NCBI RefSeq assembly: GCF_019279795.1
Contig: NC_056738.1
Location: forward strand, 475,039,287 to 475,103,286
Source: Protopterus annectens
Lineage: Eukaryota; Chordata; Ceratodontiformes; Protopteridae
Direction of reading: 5' to 3'
Length of the DNA stretch: 64,000 nucleotides
Below are positions 37,400 to 48,572 of the stretch, in pieces (position 1 is the stretch's first letter; every line of letters starts with the position of its first letter). A program made the position numbers and the translations under genes. The notes beneath the pieces are model-generated. The model did no database searches and was not told the DNA's origin. It saw nothing but the letters and a program-made list of their open reading frames with translations.

Positions 37400-38325
37400 C
37401 CAGAAGATAGGTAGGTAGGAGACTGAGGTAGGATTAAACAACATGTTCTGTAAGGTATGGTTTGGCTTTATAAAGCAGCCCAGGATTTTTGATTCTTTAA
37501 TTTACTATGTAAGTAGATGCATTGGCCAGATTTTAAATTCTGGTCTATGATGACTTCAAGAAGTTTGGTCTGAGTAGCTTGCATCTTTAAACGTAATGCT
37601 ATTAAGTGAAGTGGATTTTACATTATGAAGGAGGAAAGAGAATACTTTTATTCTAATTTAGGTGGAGCTGTGATTCGGTAAGACATTTTACTAGTAATGA
37701 TTTGCTTGTGTTTGCATTTAAAGATGGTTTAGCAAATATGCAAAGCATACTAATGTTGGACCATATGTCTATTTAACAGTTATACAGTCTTCTATAGACA
37801 TGTTTTTCATTTATAAATATGTTTAAAAAAGTAGAGGGTCCAGAATGGACCTTTGTGGGACAGTTATGGTTGTAGGTAAGAAAGAAGAATAGGAGTTTTG
37901 CCGTGTGATGCTTTGTGACCACTGACAGAGAGCTTTGAAATCATTGTATAGAAGAGTCATGCATGTCTGAAGTTGATAGATAATTTGGAAGAAGAGGGTG
38001 AGTAAAATCTCAAATGCTTTTCATAGGTCACAGAAAAGGGATGCTACTAGTTGCTCATGATTTCTGTTTTGACAGACCATGTTTAGGAAAGGTAGTAATA
38101 CTGTTTCTGTAGTACACAGTACTTGAAAACCATGTTGTGTTTCAAACGTAGGTTAGTCCAATTTGGATGTGCTAAAATGTTATGTATGTACATTTCCAGA
38201 ATCTTGGAGAAGAGAAACAAAACTGGAATTAGTCTATATTTACTTTTAGAGAGAAATACCTCTCTTATAGAAAGGAATGATGCAGTATTGTTCCCACTAT
38301 TGTACAAATATTTTCTTTAATGATT
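37400..38325 (-). mobile_element. Decayed jockey-superfamily LINE, RT part
   Basis: Minus-strand fragments in RT order: from 38307 down, YRLIPVLFLFSKILEMYIHN (the NYRPISVLPLFSKILE motif), then KAFEILLTLF, then TVPQRSILDPLLF (the GVPQGSILGPLLF motif), and near 37560 TKLLEVIIDQNL. Many stops. The catalytic FADD-type box could not be found. The N-terminal half that should lie on the higher-coordinate side is replaced by plus-strand LINE sequence; a minus-strand endonuclease/linker piece at 45040-46330 could be that half. Confidence 0.75.
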
Positions 38326-38339
38326 GGTTTATTAAGAAT

Positions 38340-39690
38340 AAATCAGGACAGGCACAGGTTTACAGAAATGTTAGATTAAAACAATGACAAATGCTATTAG
38401 GAAGGACTCATTAGATAATTCTGCGAAGCTTATCACCTTATTGGAAGATCTTGAAGCAGAGAGAGTTTGCTTCTACAAGGACAACTTGCATCTGAATCAT
38501 AAGAGAAATAGGGAGGTTTAAAATACTATTACAAAATTGGTTAATTTTTTTTAGACTGAGTCTAAAGGAGTAGAACAGGTTCATCAAAATGCCGAAAATT
38601 TTTTATGTCTAATATCAGGAGTTTGAATAAAAAAAAAATAACAAAAGAACTGGAAGCAAGAATACCCTGGAAAGACTATGATGTCATACAAGTAAAACAT
38701 GGTTCACTACAAAAAACAAATCAATGTGCCTACCTACTTACCTGGTTTTAAAGAGTGCCAGTGGTAGAGAATGAAGAAGGGGGGAAGGCATCTCAACTTT
38801 TAAGACAACTAAATTTATGTCTGTTACCATACTTACTGAAAGCTACTGCAAGCTGCTAGTTGTTAGGATAACTACCAGTTAAGTATTACTCTTTTGTATA
38901 TGCCTCACAACCTAAAGTCTGAACAGGATACACAAGTTTTGCCAAATCAAACAGCACTGTTTTTTTAAACAGTTATAATCTCACTGCAGGGGACATAAAT
39001 GCCCCTGGTGTAGACTGTGCCATCTTCCATGTCTACATTGATTAATTACATAACAGAAGGCAGCCTTCAGTAGGACTACTCACAAATTTTACAGGAGGCC
39101 ACTAGGAAAGGCAAATCCCATGATGTAATTTAGCTTCACATTAGACTTCATGTTCTAAGTTGCTTTACTGAATGAGAGCTCAGGAAGTCAGAAATCTTCT
39201 GTGTAATTTGTGAAATTGTTCTACAGGTAGATAGATGCCATAAGGAAAGTGATCTTTTTTTAGAAATTCTAAGGAAATTCTTACAGATCTGATTTCACTT
39301 CTGTAAACCTCATGTTAAGGACATGCAGTTAGTAGATTGGCAAATTAGCAGGAATGTGACTGTGTGTGAAAGATGATTATTTTTTATGACTATTTATGAC
39401 CTGATCAACAGGTTTGCCCCCTTTAGTAAAGTAAATGTAGAAAGGATTAGATTTCTTCCATGGTTGACCAAAGGTTTTGCATATAATATACATAAGAAGA
39501 ATAAATTACAGAGGAAGTTTAAGAATTCCCCAAATATAATAAAGAAAATCATCTTGAACAGGTCAGAAAGATAATTTAAAAAGCTGGTAAAAAGAGCCAA
39601 GATTGCTTATGAGATATTGTGAGTGGATCCTTCCACTAACCTTAGCAAGGTGCTGCACTTATTGGAAGAATACAAGTTTTTGTATTAGTA
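38340..39690 (+). mobile_element. Decayed LINE: ORF1 end, endonuclease and linker
   Basis: A plus-strand series of fragments: KDNLHLNHKRNREV near 38480 resembles the end of the esterase-type ORF1 of CR1/L2 elements. Near 38600-38720 comes the start of ORF2 (MSNIRSLN, then DYDVIQV and a frame-shifted TETWF), typical of an AP endonuclease. At 39386-39574 is a linker with FAPFSKV and LPWLTKGF. No reverse transcriptase of this element follows; another LINE begins at about 39700. Confidence 0.65.
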
Positions 39691-39699
39691 TAAAATAGA

Positions 39700-40417
39700 A
39701 AAGTTGCATGACTGTCAAATCATACACCAATGCATTGTACGAACACGTACACAAATGCATGGATCTCGCCATACCCAATAGAACCAAGATGCTCTCTGCC
39801 AAAAAAGGAAGCCAATCTGGTGGTGCCCTGCCATAAACAAACTCTACAACAGAAGGAGGAAACTGATGCAGAATAATGTGAAATCCCAAGACTGGAAAAA
39901 CTCCCTTATCAACAAAAAGTTGAGATCCCTCATCAAATTCTCTAAAGCTGGCTATGAAAACAGAATTGCAGCAGACAGTAAAGACAACCACAAGGTCTTC
40001 TACAGTTATGTAAAGAATCTCCATGGCAATACCCAGATTTGCTCTGAGCTACTGCACAATGGTACCTTCTATGCCAAGCCAACAGAAATTGCCAATATAC
40101 TGGCCGACAGATTCAGTGCCAGCTTTACCCCTCTCCCCCCAAAGGACCAATCACAATACCTGTAGATTGGCAGACACTCAGTATTACTGCTGCACAGGTT
40201 AAAACAGCACTGTCCAAGGCCAAGAATACAGCTTCTATGGGACCTAACAATATCCCTGGCTGTGTTCTACATGAACTATAGAGTGAACTGGCACCTCACC
40301 TGTGTGCTCTGTTCAATCACAGCCTCACCTCAGGCTTTGTCCCTACCAAATGGTGCACTGCTACAGTCATCCCTCTGCACAAAGTAGGACCGACTACAGA
40401 CCCTGGGAACTATCGCC
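39700..40417 (+). mobile_element. CR1-like LINE, first half (linker to RT motif)
   Basis: The linker (KLRSLIKFSKAGYENRIAAD, VFYSYVKNLHG at 39866-40165) leads into the start of the reverse transcriptase, which breaks off after DPGNYRP at the left edge of the insertion at 40418. The protein resumes in the expected next motif at 43644. There are stops in the linker, so the copy was already decaying or has decayed since. Confidence 0.85.
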
Positions 40418-40853
40418 CAGACCTCCCAACTGTCCCGAATTGCTCGGTTTTTACCGAGTTTTGGGGTCCCAATTATGGGGTGCCACGATTCCCGAGTGGC
40501 ACCCCTTCATTTCCGATTTTTAAATCTATTTATTTAGATTTCGCGCTTTCAGAGCTGACGTCATCACGTGCACGATGATGTCAGCTCCCTTAACCTGTCG
40601 AATTAACCTCAGGCATACGCGAGCGTCCATTTGAATACTCGAGTTGCCGTTTTGCCGGGCAAAGTCTACTTTTCAGCTATGTGGCATCCGTTTTGAATCT
40701 TGGAGTTGCCATTATGATTCTGCCGTTTCCACTTTCCAAGCAGATTTGCTTTTGTTTGAATACTTGGGGACTGCTGCAATCCATAACTGCACCGTGATTA
40801 GGAGTTCTGATGACATTGACAGGTAGTCGGGTACCCTTTTGCTTAAGGTTTCA

Positions 40854-40856
<3 letters not shown>

Positions 40857-40923
<67 letters not shown>
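40857..40923. repeat. (TG)n microsatellite
   Basis: About 33 TG units inside the hAT-type insertion, followed by a short GA run. Confidence 0.98.
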
Positions 40924-40933
<10 letters not shown>

Positions 40934-42689
40934 TAATGTGAATATTTGTCTTTATATATGTATAGATGCATATTTTATAGGAATTTTTGAGGCCAGTGTA
41001 TCTGTCGTGACTCATGGGTTTTCAATAACATCTACAAAATTATTTAGTAAATTAGTCAATTTTTTGCCATTGTTTGTATTTTCCCATAAACAGTTGCTTC
41101 ACTCTTGACTGATCACTCATTACCTAGCAGGAGTAATGTATTATACACCCCAGTGTGCACTGAGGAGTAGCTTTTAAAGAAAGTATTTCTGATAGACAAA
41201 CTACCTTGCTGTTCCTTTCCTTATAAACTGCATTTTGTTTGGAGGTTACATTGTTCAGGATGGAAATGAGTATAGTTATTTAAGACCGGCAGTATTAACA
41301 CTTTAAAATATTTATTCTTAACTAAGGCCCATTGTTACACGAGAAACTAGCTTTATAGATGTATATAAGGAAAAGCAGTGTCTGAAGTAAATATTTTTAA
41401 AGTGCAGGTTGAATGCTGCTGAACTTATTTTAAATTATAACTTTTGCAAGATTTTTATGAGGAATATTTTGGAATTTTCTTAGCTGCCAGTTGTAAATGG
41501 ACTGTTCTAGTTTCTTTGTTTAATGGCTGTACTGAATAATCTTTTAATTCCTTTCCTCACATTGTTTTTGTGGAAGGGCACCTGGTTGATTGATAAAAGT
41601 GTAGGCAGATTCTGACAATGGATTTATGTGTTTGATCCACTCAGGCAGAAATGAATGAAGGAAGGAAGCATTTTTCATTTAAAGAGACATAAAAACCACT
41701 TGCAAAGAGTGCTTCATGTTTTTGAGCTGTATATGAGTAAATAAACTCGTTGAACTTAAGACATACAAACGATTTTCAACATCAGAGCCAACAAAGAAAT
41801 TAATACAAAATCTGCTGCTGGTGTCCTTTTAGCTCCAAATGTAAGTTCAAGCCAATTTCATCCCCTTTTAAGATTTATTCCTCTATATAAGTATTAGAGG
41901 CATAATTCATGTTATCATACCAGCACCACAAGCCTAAAAACTTATATTGTGCACTGATGCTATTTATGTATGCATGCATGTATATATACATTTGTTTTCT
42001 AATTTTCAATGTGGTTTATTTGTAATAATTGATATGGCTCAAGTTAACAACAGGCTGTTATTAAATATATCTGGGATTTCAACTGAGTGCATCACGTCAC
42101 ACAATTTTAGAGCAAGTTCTATTAGAATATGGAAATAACATGGTGAAAATCATTTATAAATATGGTATCACTGCCTTGACTGAGAAGGAGATGCTGATTA
42201 ATTGCAATATCTGTGAAGTGTTTCAAGCAAAAAAAATAATCGTGACAGCAAGTTGTGTCAGAATTGGATTTGTCTAGTAGAAGCAGAGTAAAGGTACAGC
42301 AGTGGTTACGATCCACTACTGATGAATTCATTCCATCCGCTGAGATCAATGAGCATTCTATGAAACAGCTATTAATAAAAGACATGTCACCCGCTAGCCT
42401 GCAAATGAATGCCATCTCAGCTAAGCAATGAGTAAGCTGAAAAAATGGTTTATTCATATTAGGTACAACACATACTTAAGTTTGTCAGAATTGCTTTTGT
42501 TTATTTGTTGATGTGATACACATGTTTTGTTGAAAGACTGTAATGTCAGATGATCCACATCTTAATGCTTCAAACATCCACATTTTTAGAGGTTGTATGA
42601 GGTTCATTTACTATTGCTGAAAGATTAAGATATAGTGAATGTTTTAGCATTAGAGGTAGGAGTGTGTATCTGATTGCTTGTGGGTTAGG

Positions 42690-43262
42690 TTACAGGCTAG
42701 TTAAAGAGCTAGATATTGTGTTGTGTACATGTTGTTGTGAGGAGAGTAAGTGAGTGAGTGCATATGTGTGTGTGTGTGTGCCTGTTTGTGTAAAATGCCC
42801 CAGGTGAATATTCCTGGTGGCTAGAGGTACTCAGGCTCAAACCATGAACCTTGGGTACAGGTAAGATGAGCCTGAAGTCCCTACCCACCACCACTTCCAG
42901 ATTTATGCCTCATATTTTTGTTCTGTTCCTCATAAAATCTGTGGTTTTCTGCATTTTTGTGGCAAATCAGTGAAGGATTGAATCCACTAAATAATTATAG
43001 GCATTTGAATTTCAGACTTCATATTTTTCAGAAATAAATGGTAACACAAAACCTTTTATTCTAGCATTTTTTGAGTTTATAAGATCAGTATTTGAAATTT
43101 CTCCATATTTTTGGGGGCTATATTGCCCCATTATTGGCTTTCTCCAGTTTTATTTTGTGCTAAGAGGTTGAGAGCTATGGTGAGAAGTGAGAAATTAATT
43201 CTGTATTCCTCCATTATTGGCTTTATCCAGGTTTTTTGTGCTAAGAGGTTGAGAGCTATGAT
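42690..43262 (-). mobile_element. Short hAT-like element core nested or fused in the larger insert
   Basis: The reverse complement of the family core is present (CAGACTTCATATTTTTCAG at about 43013, CTCATAAAATCTGTGGTTTT at about 42930). Two tandem right ends follow, each with GCTAAGAGGTTGAGAGCTAT, at about 43161-43180 and 43241-43260. A segment near 42790-42895 (minus strand: GGTGGTGGGTAGGGA, GTACCCAAGGTTCATGG) recurs at 53645-53730. Confidence 0.7.
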
Positions 43263-43643
43263 GCTAAGTCTATTTTCATTGTGAGACAGTATTGATTTGT
43301 TTAGCAGATGTCTATTAGTGTTTGTGCATTGTGCTATAAAATGTAAATATAAAATCCAAATAATCATTGTAGAAGTAAAGCAGTATGCACATTAGCGTTT
43401 ATGGTAAATGGTGCAAAATACCCAAGTAATGGGACATTGGAATGGCTGCAGTGGGACTCTGGTGCCTTATTTTGGTTATCTGTTCTTCAGTTTGCGTTTG
43501 AAAGATGGTATCCCACAATTCCACTGGAGTAGGCGGGGTTGCATAATTATGCATGCAAATTTTATGTTAATCAGCGTACAGATTTGTACCTATTTTTTGT
43601 GGGCTTTGTCCAGATTTTTGATGTTTCCAGGTTGAGAGGTATG

Positions 43644-45016
43644 CTATCGCCCCATTAGCTTGACGAGTCTGATATGCAAAGCTATGGAACACATCATCAT
43701 GGACCTAATAAACAAGGATATAGGGAATCTCCAAACTCTGGATCCCACACAGTTTGATTTTGTGAAGGGCAGATCATGCCTGCTCAACTTGGTCGACTTC
43801 TTTAAGTCAGCAGAGCTGTGAATGAAGGCAAAGTGGTTCATACAGCCTACCTTGATCTAGCCAAGGCCTTTGATACCATTCCCCACTCAGGAATCATAGG
43901 AAAAACAGACTAAGCAAGGCATCAACCCCTATATCACTTGGTGGGTTGCATACTGGCTCACAGATGGAACCCGCAGTGTGAAAGTGCCAACTAGTCACAA
44001 GTGGAGTCCCACAGGGTTCGGTCCTGGGTCCTCTCCTGTTTGGTATCTACTTCTCTGAAGTTCAGGCCAACACGAAAGGCCTCTGGCTAACAATGTTTGC
44101 AGATGATTGCAAGTTGGCAGCTATTATTAACTCCCCAAGTGATGTTGACATCCTACAGAATGGCATCACTGAGACCGACTGGTGTCAGAACCATGGCCTT
44201 AAGCTCAATGCCAAAAAATGTGTCATTATCTCCTTTGGGAAAAACCCGGTTCCCATGAATTACCACACTGATGGTAGTCCACTGAACACAGAAGGCATTA
44301 TAAGAGATCTGTGAACACAGGTTGACAGCAACCTCTCTTTTGATCACCACATTGCCACTGTGGTCAGAAAGTCTTTCTATGTGGCACATCTCATTAAGGG
44401 TTTTGCTTCCAAGAAGGAGGTCATTGTCTCCCTCTACTCTTCCCTCATTAGGCCAATCATAGAGTGCAATGCCCCATTTGGCATGTACCTCAATAGACAC
44501 CTACAGCAACTGGAGAGGCCGCAAAAGTACCTTACAAAGAGGATCCTAGGCCTTAAACACTTGTCCTATATGGACAGACTCAAAAAACTCCAACTATTCT
44601 CTGTCTCATATCGCCTACTTAGAGGCGATCTCTACTTGACTTACAAAGACATGTCTGACCCAGCTCTGTTAGAAATGCTACATCTAAAGAAACCCTAATC
44701 CATTCGCACCACATGCTCTAGAAACCTCAACCTCATTACCACAATCACCAGAATGTACTAGAGGGGCAGGTTCACAACCCAGAGACTGCCCATGCTATGG
44801 AATAGACTTCCCATAGATGTCAAGCAGAGCACGTTGCTGACCCTCTTCAAGATAAATCTTGATGGGTGGATGGGAAATAGAAAATTCAACCCAGGGATAA
44901 CTCCAGTAGTTCTACTCGACAGAGGCACTGGGAACTAAGGTCAGGTGGCACGATGCCAGGGTAATCTTATGGCTAGGCCTGTAAAGGCCCCAGGGCCATT
45001 AGCCTAGTACACCCCT
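43644..45016 (+). mobile_element. CR1-like LINE, second half (RT palm to 3' end)
   Basis: Continues the element cut at 40418. ISLTS-type sequence is followed by FVKGRSCLLNLVDF, YLDLAKAFDTIPH, GVPQGSVLGPLLFGIY (with one frameshift) and MFADDCKLA, which keeps the catalytic Asp pair. At 44280-44698 come the thumb and C-terminal region (YVAHLIKGF, YSSLIRPIIECNAPFG, RILGLKHLSYMDRLKKLQLF). The order and spacing fit CR1/L3-type elements. Several stops and frameshifts make it inactive. Confidence 0.88.
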
Positions 45017-45039
45017 ATGAAACTAAAAGATGACTGCTT

Positions 45040-46330
45040 TATCACTGAGCCCAAAAGTCTGAATAATGTATTTGAATAGGGTTTTGCTTGGTACATGGAT
45101 TGTTTTGAGGCAGTAGTTTGAAAAGTGACTCAACTGGTCCTGATAAGTCATGTTTTGGGCTATTTAGGAGGCAACCTGGAGTAGTAAGAGACCCCACTGA
45201 CACTGTGTTTTCATTCTTACTGAATGTCACTATGACCTGCTCCTTGCTGATAGTTGGGAGGAGTGGCGATTTCACAAGGGGTGGGAAGGGAATACTTTGG
45301 GGGGGGTTATGTTTGAGCTGAATTTGTCAGTCAGCAGAATCACTATGTTAATTTGCTCAGTGATGGGAAGGGAATAGTTTGGGGGGGGGGGTTATGTTTG
45401 AGCTGAATTTGTCAGTCAGCAGAATCACTATGTTAATTTGCTCAGTGAAGCTGGTAGGATTTTCTACCAGTTCTGCACACTGTTGCATATTACCTTTGAG
45501 GTTTTGGATAAAGCAGTAGAAAGGCTTGTGGTTGTTCTTATCCTGGGAAGCTGTTTTCATCTTGTAATTGGCTTTGTTGGATTTAATTAGTCCTCTTAGT
45601 TTCCTGTTTAGTTTTATTAGTGAGCTCATGTCATTATGAGAGCTGATCTTTCTGACTTTGGCAATGACTTTTTCCCTTTATTATATACTTTGTTAAGATT
45701 AGGATTCCACCAGTGTGGTTTGTTTTGGGGGGTTGTTTTGGTCGTATGTCTGGTAGGTACAGCAGCTTCTATGTGGCCAGTTACATTTTGTACAGTATTT
45801 CTGTCAATAATTCTACATACGCGGTTGTGACCTCTGGGTTGGGTAGGGCATTACATTTTAACAAACCTTTGCTTAGTAAAATGTAGTTTGCTTTAGAATA
45901 GTTTAAAACTGTAACAGGTTTTGTTGGGTTTTCCAAGAAGATTTTTAGTTTGAATGAGGCAGCTATGTGATCCAACCTCACCAGAGAGGACATGACACAG
46001 AGAGGGATGCAGCACTCTCTTATATTGGTGAGAACAAGGTCCATCATATTTGACCCTCTGGCTAAAGTGTGCACTAACTGATCAAGGGCATTTGTGTTAG
46101 TATAGTCCAGGAAATATTATGCCTGCAAGTTGGTGGCAGTGTGCATTTCCCAGTCCGAAAGATAAAGTTAAAGTCTCCCATGAACAGAGTGTTTGGTTGG
46201 ATGGAGAGTGCCTCCAGTAGGTCTAGATAAGATCTGTGGAATTCTTGAGACATCACTCGTGACCTACAGCTTGCTAAGATATGTTAATTGACTCTACTTG
46301 ATTTGCACATGGATGAACTCCAGTGTATCA
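45040..46330 (-). mobile_element. CR1/L2-like LINE, endonuclease and linker part
   Basis: Minus strand: LFMGDFNF at about 46180 is the GDFN motif of an AP endonuclease. LARGSNMMDLVLTN with LVRLDHIAA at 46074-45950 gives the next endonuclease motifs. KLRGLIKSNKANYKM and FYCFIQNLKGN at 45600-45480 correspond to the linker of the plus copy at 39900-40020. VESLFKLLPQNNP near 45120 precedes the expected RT start. The reverse transcriptase does not follow; at about 45016 the plus-strand copy ends instead. A tandem duplication lies inside (45283-45448). Confidence 0.8.
45283..45448. repeat. Tandem duplication, 81 and 84 bp
   Basis: GGGAAGGGAATA, then TTTGG and a G-run, then TTATGTTTGAGCTGAATTTG and on to TTTGCTCAGTGA occur twice (45283-45363, 45365-45448). 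The copies are nearly identical except for the length of the G-run and a C/G change. Confidence 0.95.
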
Positions 46331-46739
46331 TCCTGTTTAACCAACTTTGAGGTATACTTTCTGCAAATGTAGATCTAGATACCTCCAACTTTAGTCCATT
46401 TGGACTGCTGATGGTCTAATTTTGGATGGATTGTTAAGAGCAAACAGTTAATAATGAAAAAGAAGGTGAAAAGGAAAAAAAACCTACACGAGGAAGGACA
46501 ACAAGAAGCTGGGGAAAAAGGTGAACTAGGTGAATAAAAATATAAAAAGTGCATGCAGAAAGACAGATCAGGAGAAGGGATTGATACTCATTTTTGTTTT
46601 TTTAATTTCTAGCCAGTGAGAAATCTGATTCTGAGGATCAATAATTATTTGTACATAAACCCAGGAAAAAATATTCAGTTGTAAAGAGAAGAAATAAGAA
46701 AATGAATATTTAAAAATATTTACCCTAACTTAAAAAGGA

Positions 46740-48572
46740 AAAACAACAGTTTTAGTGTACTTTCAGTAAATGGAAGCAGTATTATTAACACTGTAAGAAC
46801 AATAGAGATGCTGGAACTGGGTGCTAAATGCAATGTGGATGGTATTCTGTTAGAGAATGTATGATTTCTGACAAATGAAGAAAGATTTCAAACAGAAAAA
46901 TTGTGTGGTGGAAATGTAATATGAAAATTAAGACGTGAACATTGCTGTGGAGTAGCTGTGTTGATTAAAAAAAAACAGTGAAACAAAACAGATATAATAT
47001 TGGTAAGGATGAAAAGGTTAACTGTTGCGGATGTTAGGTGGAGAGAACATGTTTATACAATTATAAAATTAAATAAAATATCACTAGCAAAGAAAGAGAA
47101 TCTGTTTCAGCAAATATTAGACTACGTGGTGGTTAACATGAAAATTATAAGTGCGGGAGATTTTACTTGTATATCATGGGAAAATATAAAAAGAAAGGGA
47201 AAGAAAAAATACAGGAAGTGATAAAAGGTGGCAAAGTAGCTATATGGAACAAAACTCAATGGACTTACAGAAGGGGGCTTGGATCTGAAATTGATTATTT
47301 TGTATTGTTAAAAAGCTTGGGGGTAATAGATTGTGATACAGTTCTGACAGGTTTTTCAGACCATTTAGTAATATGGATCAATGTGATAGAAGAAAGAATA
47401 TACTAAAAATAGGAAATTAAATAAAAATAAATAAATTATGGGATGAAACTGGATAGTGGTAAGTATTACAGTTATGGAAGGATCATATAACCATGAAAGA
47501 CTTCCATAAAAAATTATCTGAATGGTGGACTAAATTTTAAAAGAAGTATAAAAAGTGTTTTTTCAAAAGCAGATAATGCAAGAAAGGAAGAAAATGTGAA
47601 ATATGGCTCAATTTGTAGAAAATTTAGAGAATAATGATTATTATGATATGGAAAAAGAAAAATATAAAAGAAGTAAAAAAATAAAGCATTACTCTTTGGG
47701 TAGACATATTTACAATTGAGAAGGAAGGAGGTATCTGCATATTTGGGCAAAATATTAAAGGAGCATATTAGTACAGAGAGAAAAGTGAAAAGTGCAAAAG
47801 GAGAAGTAAAAGGAACACAAGATCAAATTATGAGTATTTTAGTAAAGCTTATGGACAAGACTAAAAAGGAGGAAAATAAGACAGAATAGAAAGTAAAAAA
47901 AAAAAACAAAAACAAATTCAGAATGAGTTGAGGAAGGATTTGAAAAAGAAAGTATTATTAGTGAATTGGATGAAGTACTTAGGAAAGTAAATGTTTACAC
48001 ATTATCAGGCCCAGATAGTAGAGGGTATGGAATGTACAAGACATTTATGGACTGACAAACAGATTATTTTGTAAATGTACTGAATAAATGGCTGACGGAA
48101 GGGATTGTTTATGAAGAGTTATGTAGTGGGCTATTAAAATTTAAATGAAAGAAGGATGAGAAGAATGAAATAAAAAACTCAAGACCCAAGGCACTAAATA
48201 ACACAGATTATAAAATGTTTATGAGAATAACACAAAGGAGAATGGAAGGAAGTATATATGGTATAAAAGGAAATGAATGTCAAGAATTTGTTACTAGTTG
48301 AGAGAAATTGTGAATGATACAAGTAAAAAGGAGTGTGTGAAACCTATGGTAGGTGATATCAGCAGGGCATTTTATATAGTAAGACATGATGGTTTGTAGG
48401 ATGTTATGGATAAATATGGAATAGGTAGTAGAATAAGGACTGTGTGTATGTCATCCGATCAAAATAATAGAGTAAGAGTGTTAGTGAATGGGTGAATAAT
48501 TAAAGGAATATGCATGAAGTGTGATATAAGAAAAGGATGTTCCATGAGAGAAATATTGCTTGCCCAAGTAAT
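46740..48572 (+). mobile_element. Tx1/L1-like LINE, first half (endonuclease and RT)
   Basis: Plus-strand fragments: SVNGSSIINTVRTIEMLELG at about 46758-46815 is the endonuclease start. GDFTCISWENIKRKG lies at about 47155 (the GDFN-type motif), then LGSEIDYFVL and SDHLVIW (47281-47370), the end of the endonuclease. The reverse transcriptase follows with LSGPDSRGYGMYKTF (48003-48047), SRPKALNNTDYK (48181-48216) and IRKGCSMREILLAQV (48526-48570), the latter corresponding to VRQGCPLSPLLFA. It breaks at GTAAT (48568-48572) and resumes at 55954. Heavily damaged by stops. Confidence 0.75.

Larger units (their letters stand above)
40418..43643. mobile_element. hAT-type DNA transposon insertion, 3.2 kb
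   Basis: The insert interrupts the reverse transcriptase of a CR1-like LINE. An 8-bp direct repeat, CTATCGCC (40410-40417 and 43644-43651), flanks it, the target length made by hAT transposases. Its ends are imperfect inverted repeats: left CAGACCTCCCAACTGTCCC, right end read backwards CATACCTCTCAACCTGG. It contains a (TG)n tract at 40857-40923 and, near the right end, a minus-oriented core of the short hAT-like family. I see no transposase that I recognise, so it is probably a non-autonomous or composite element. Confidence 0.85.

Noticed and set aside
42122..42457. Minus-strand frame of 111 codons inside the hAT-type insertion, considered as transposase
   Set aside because: I could not see the conserved hAT dimerisation motif or catalytic blocks; left unassigned.
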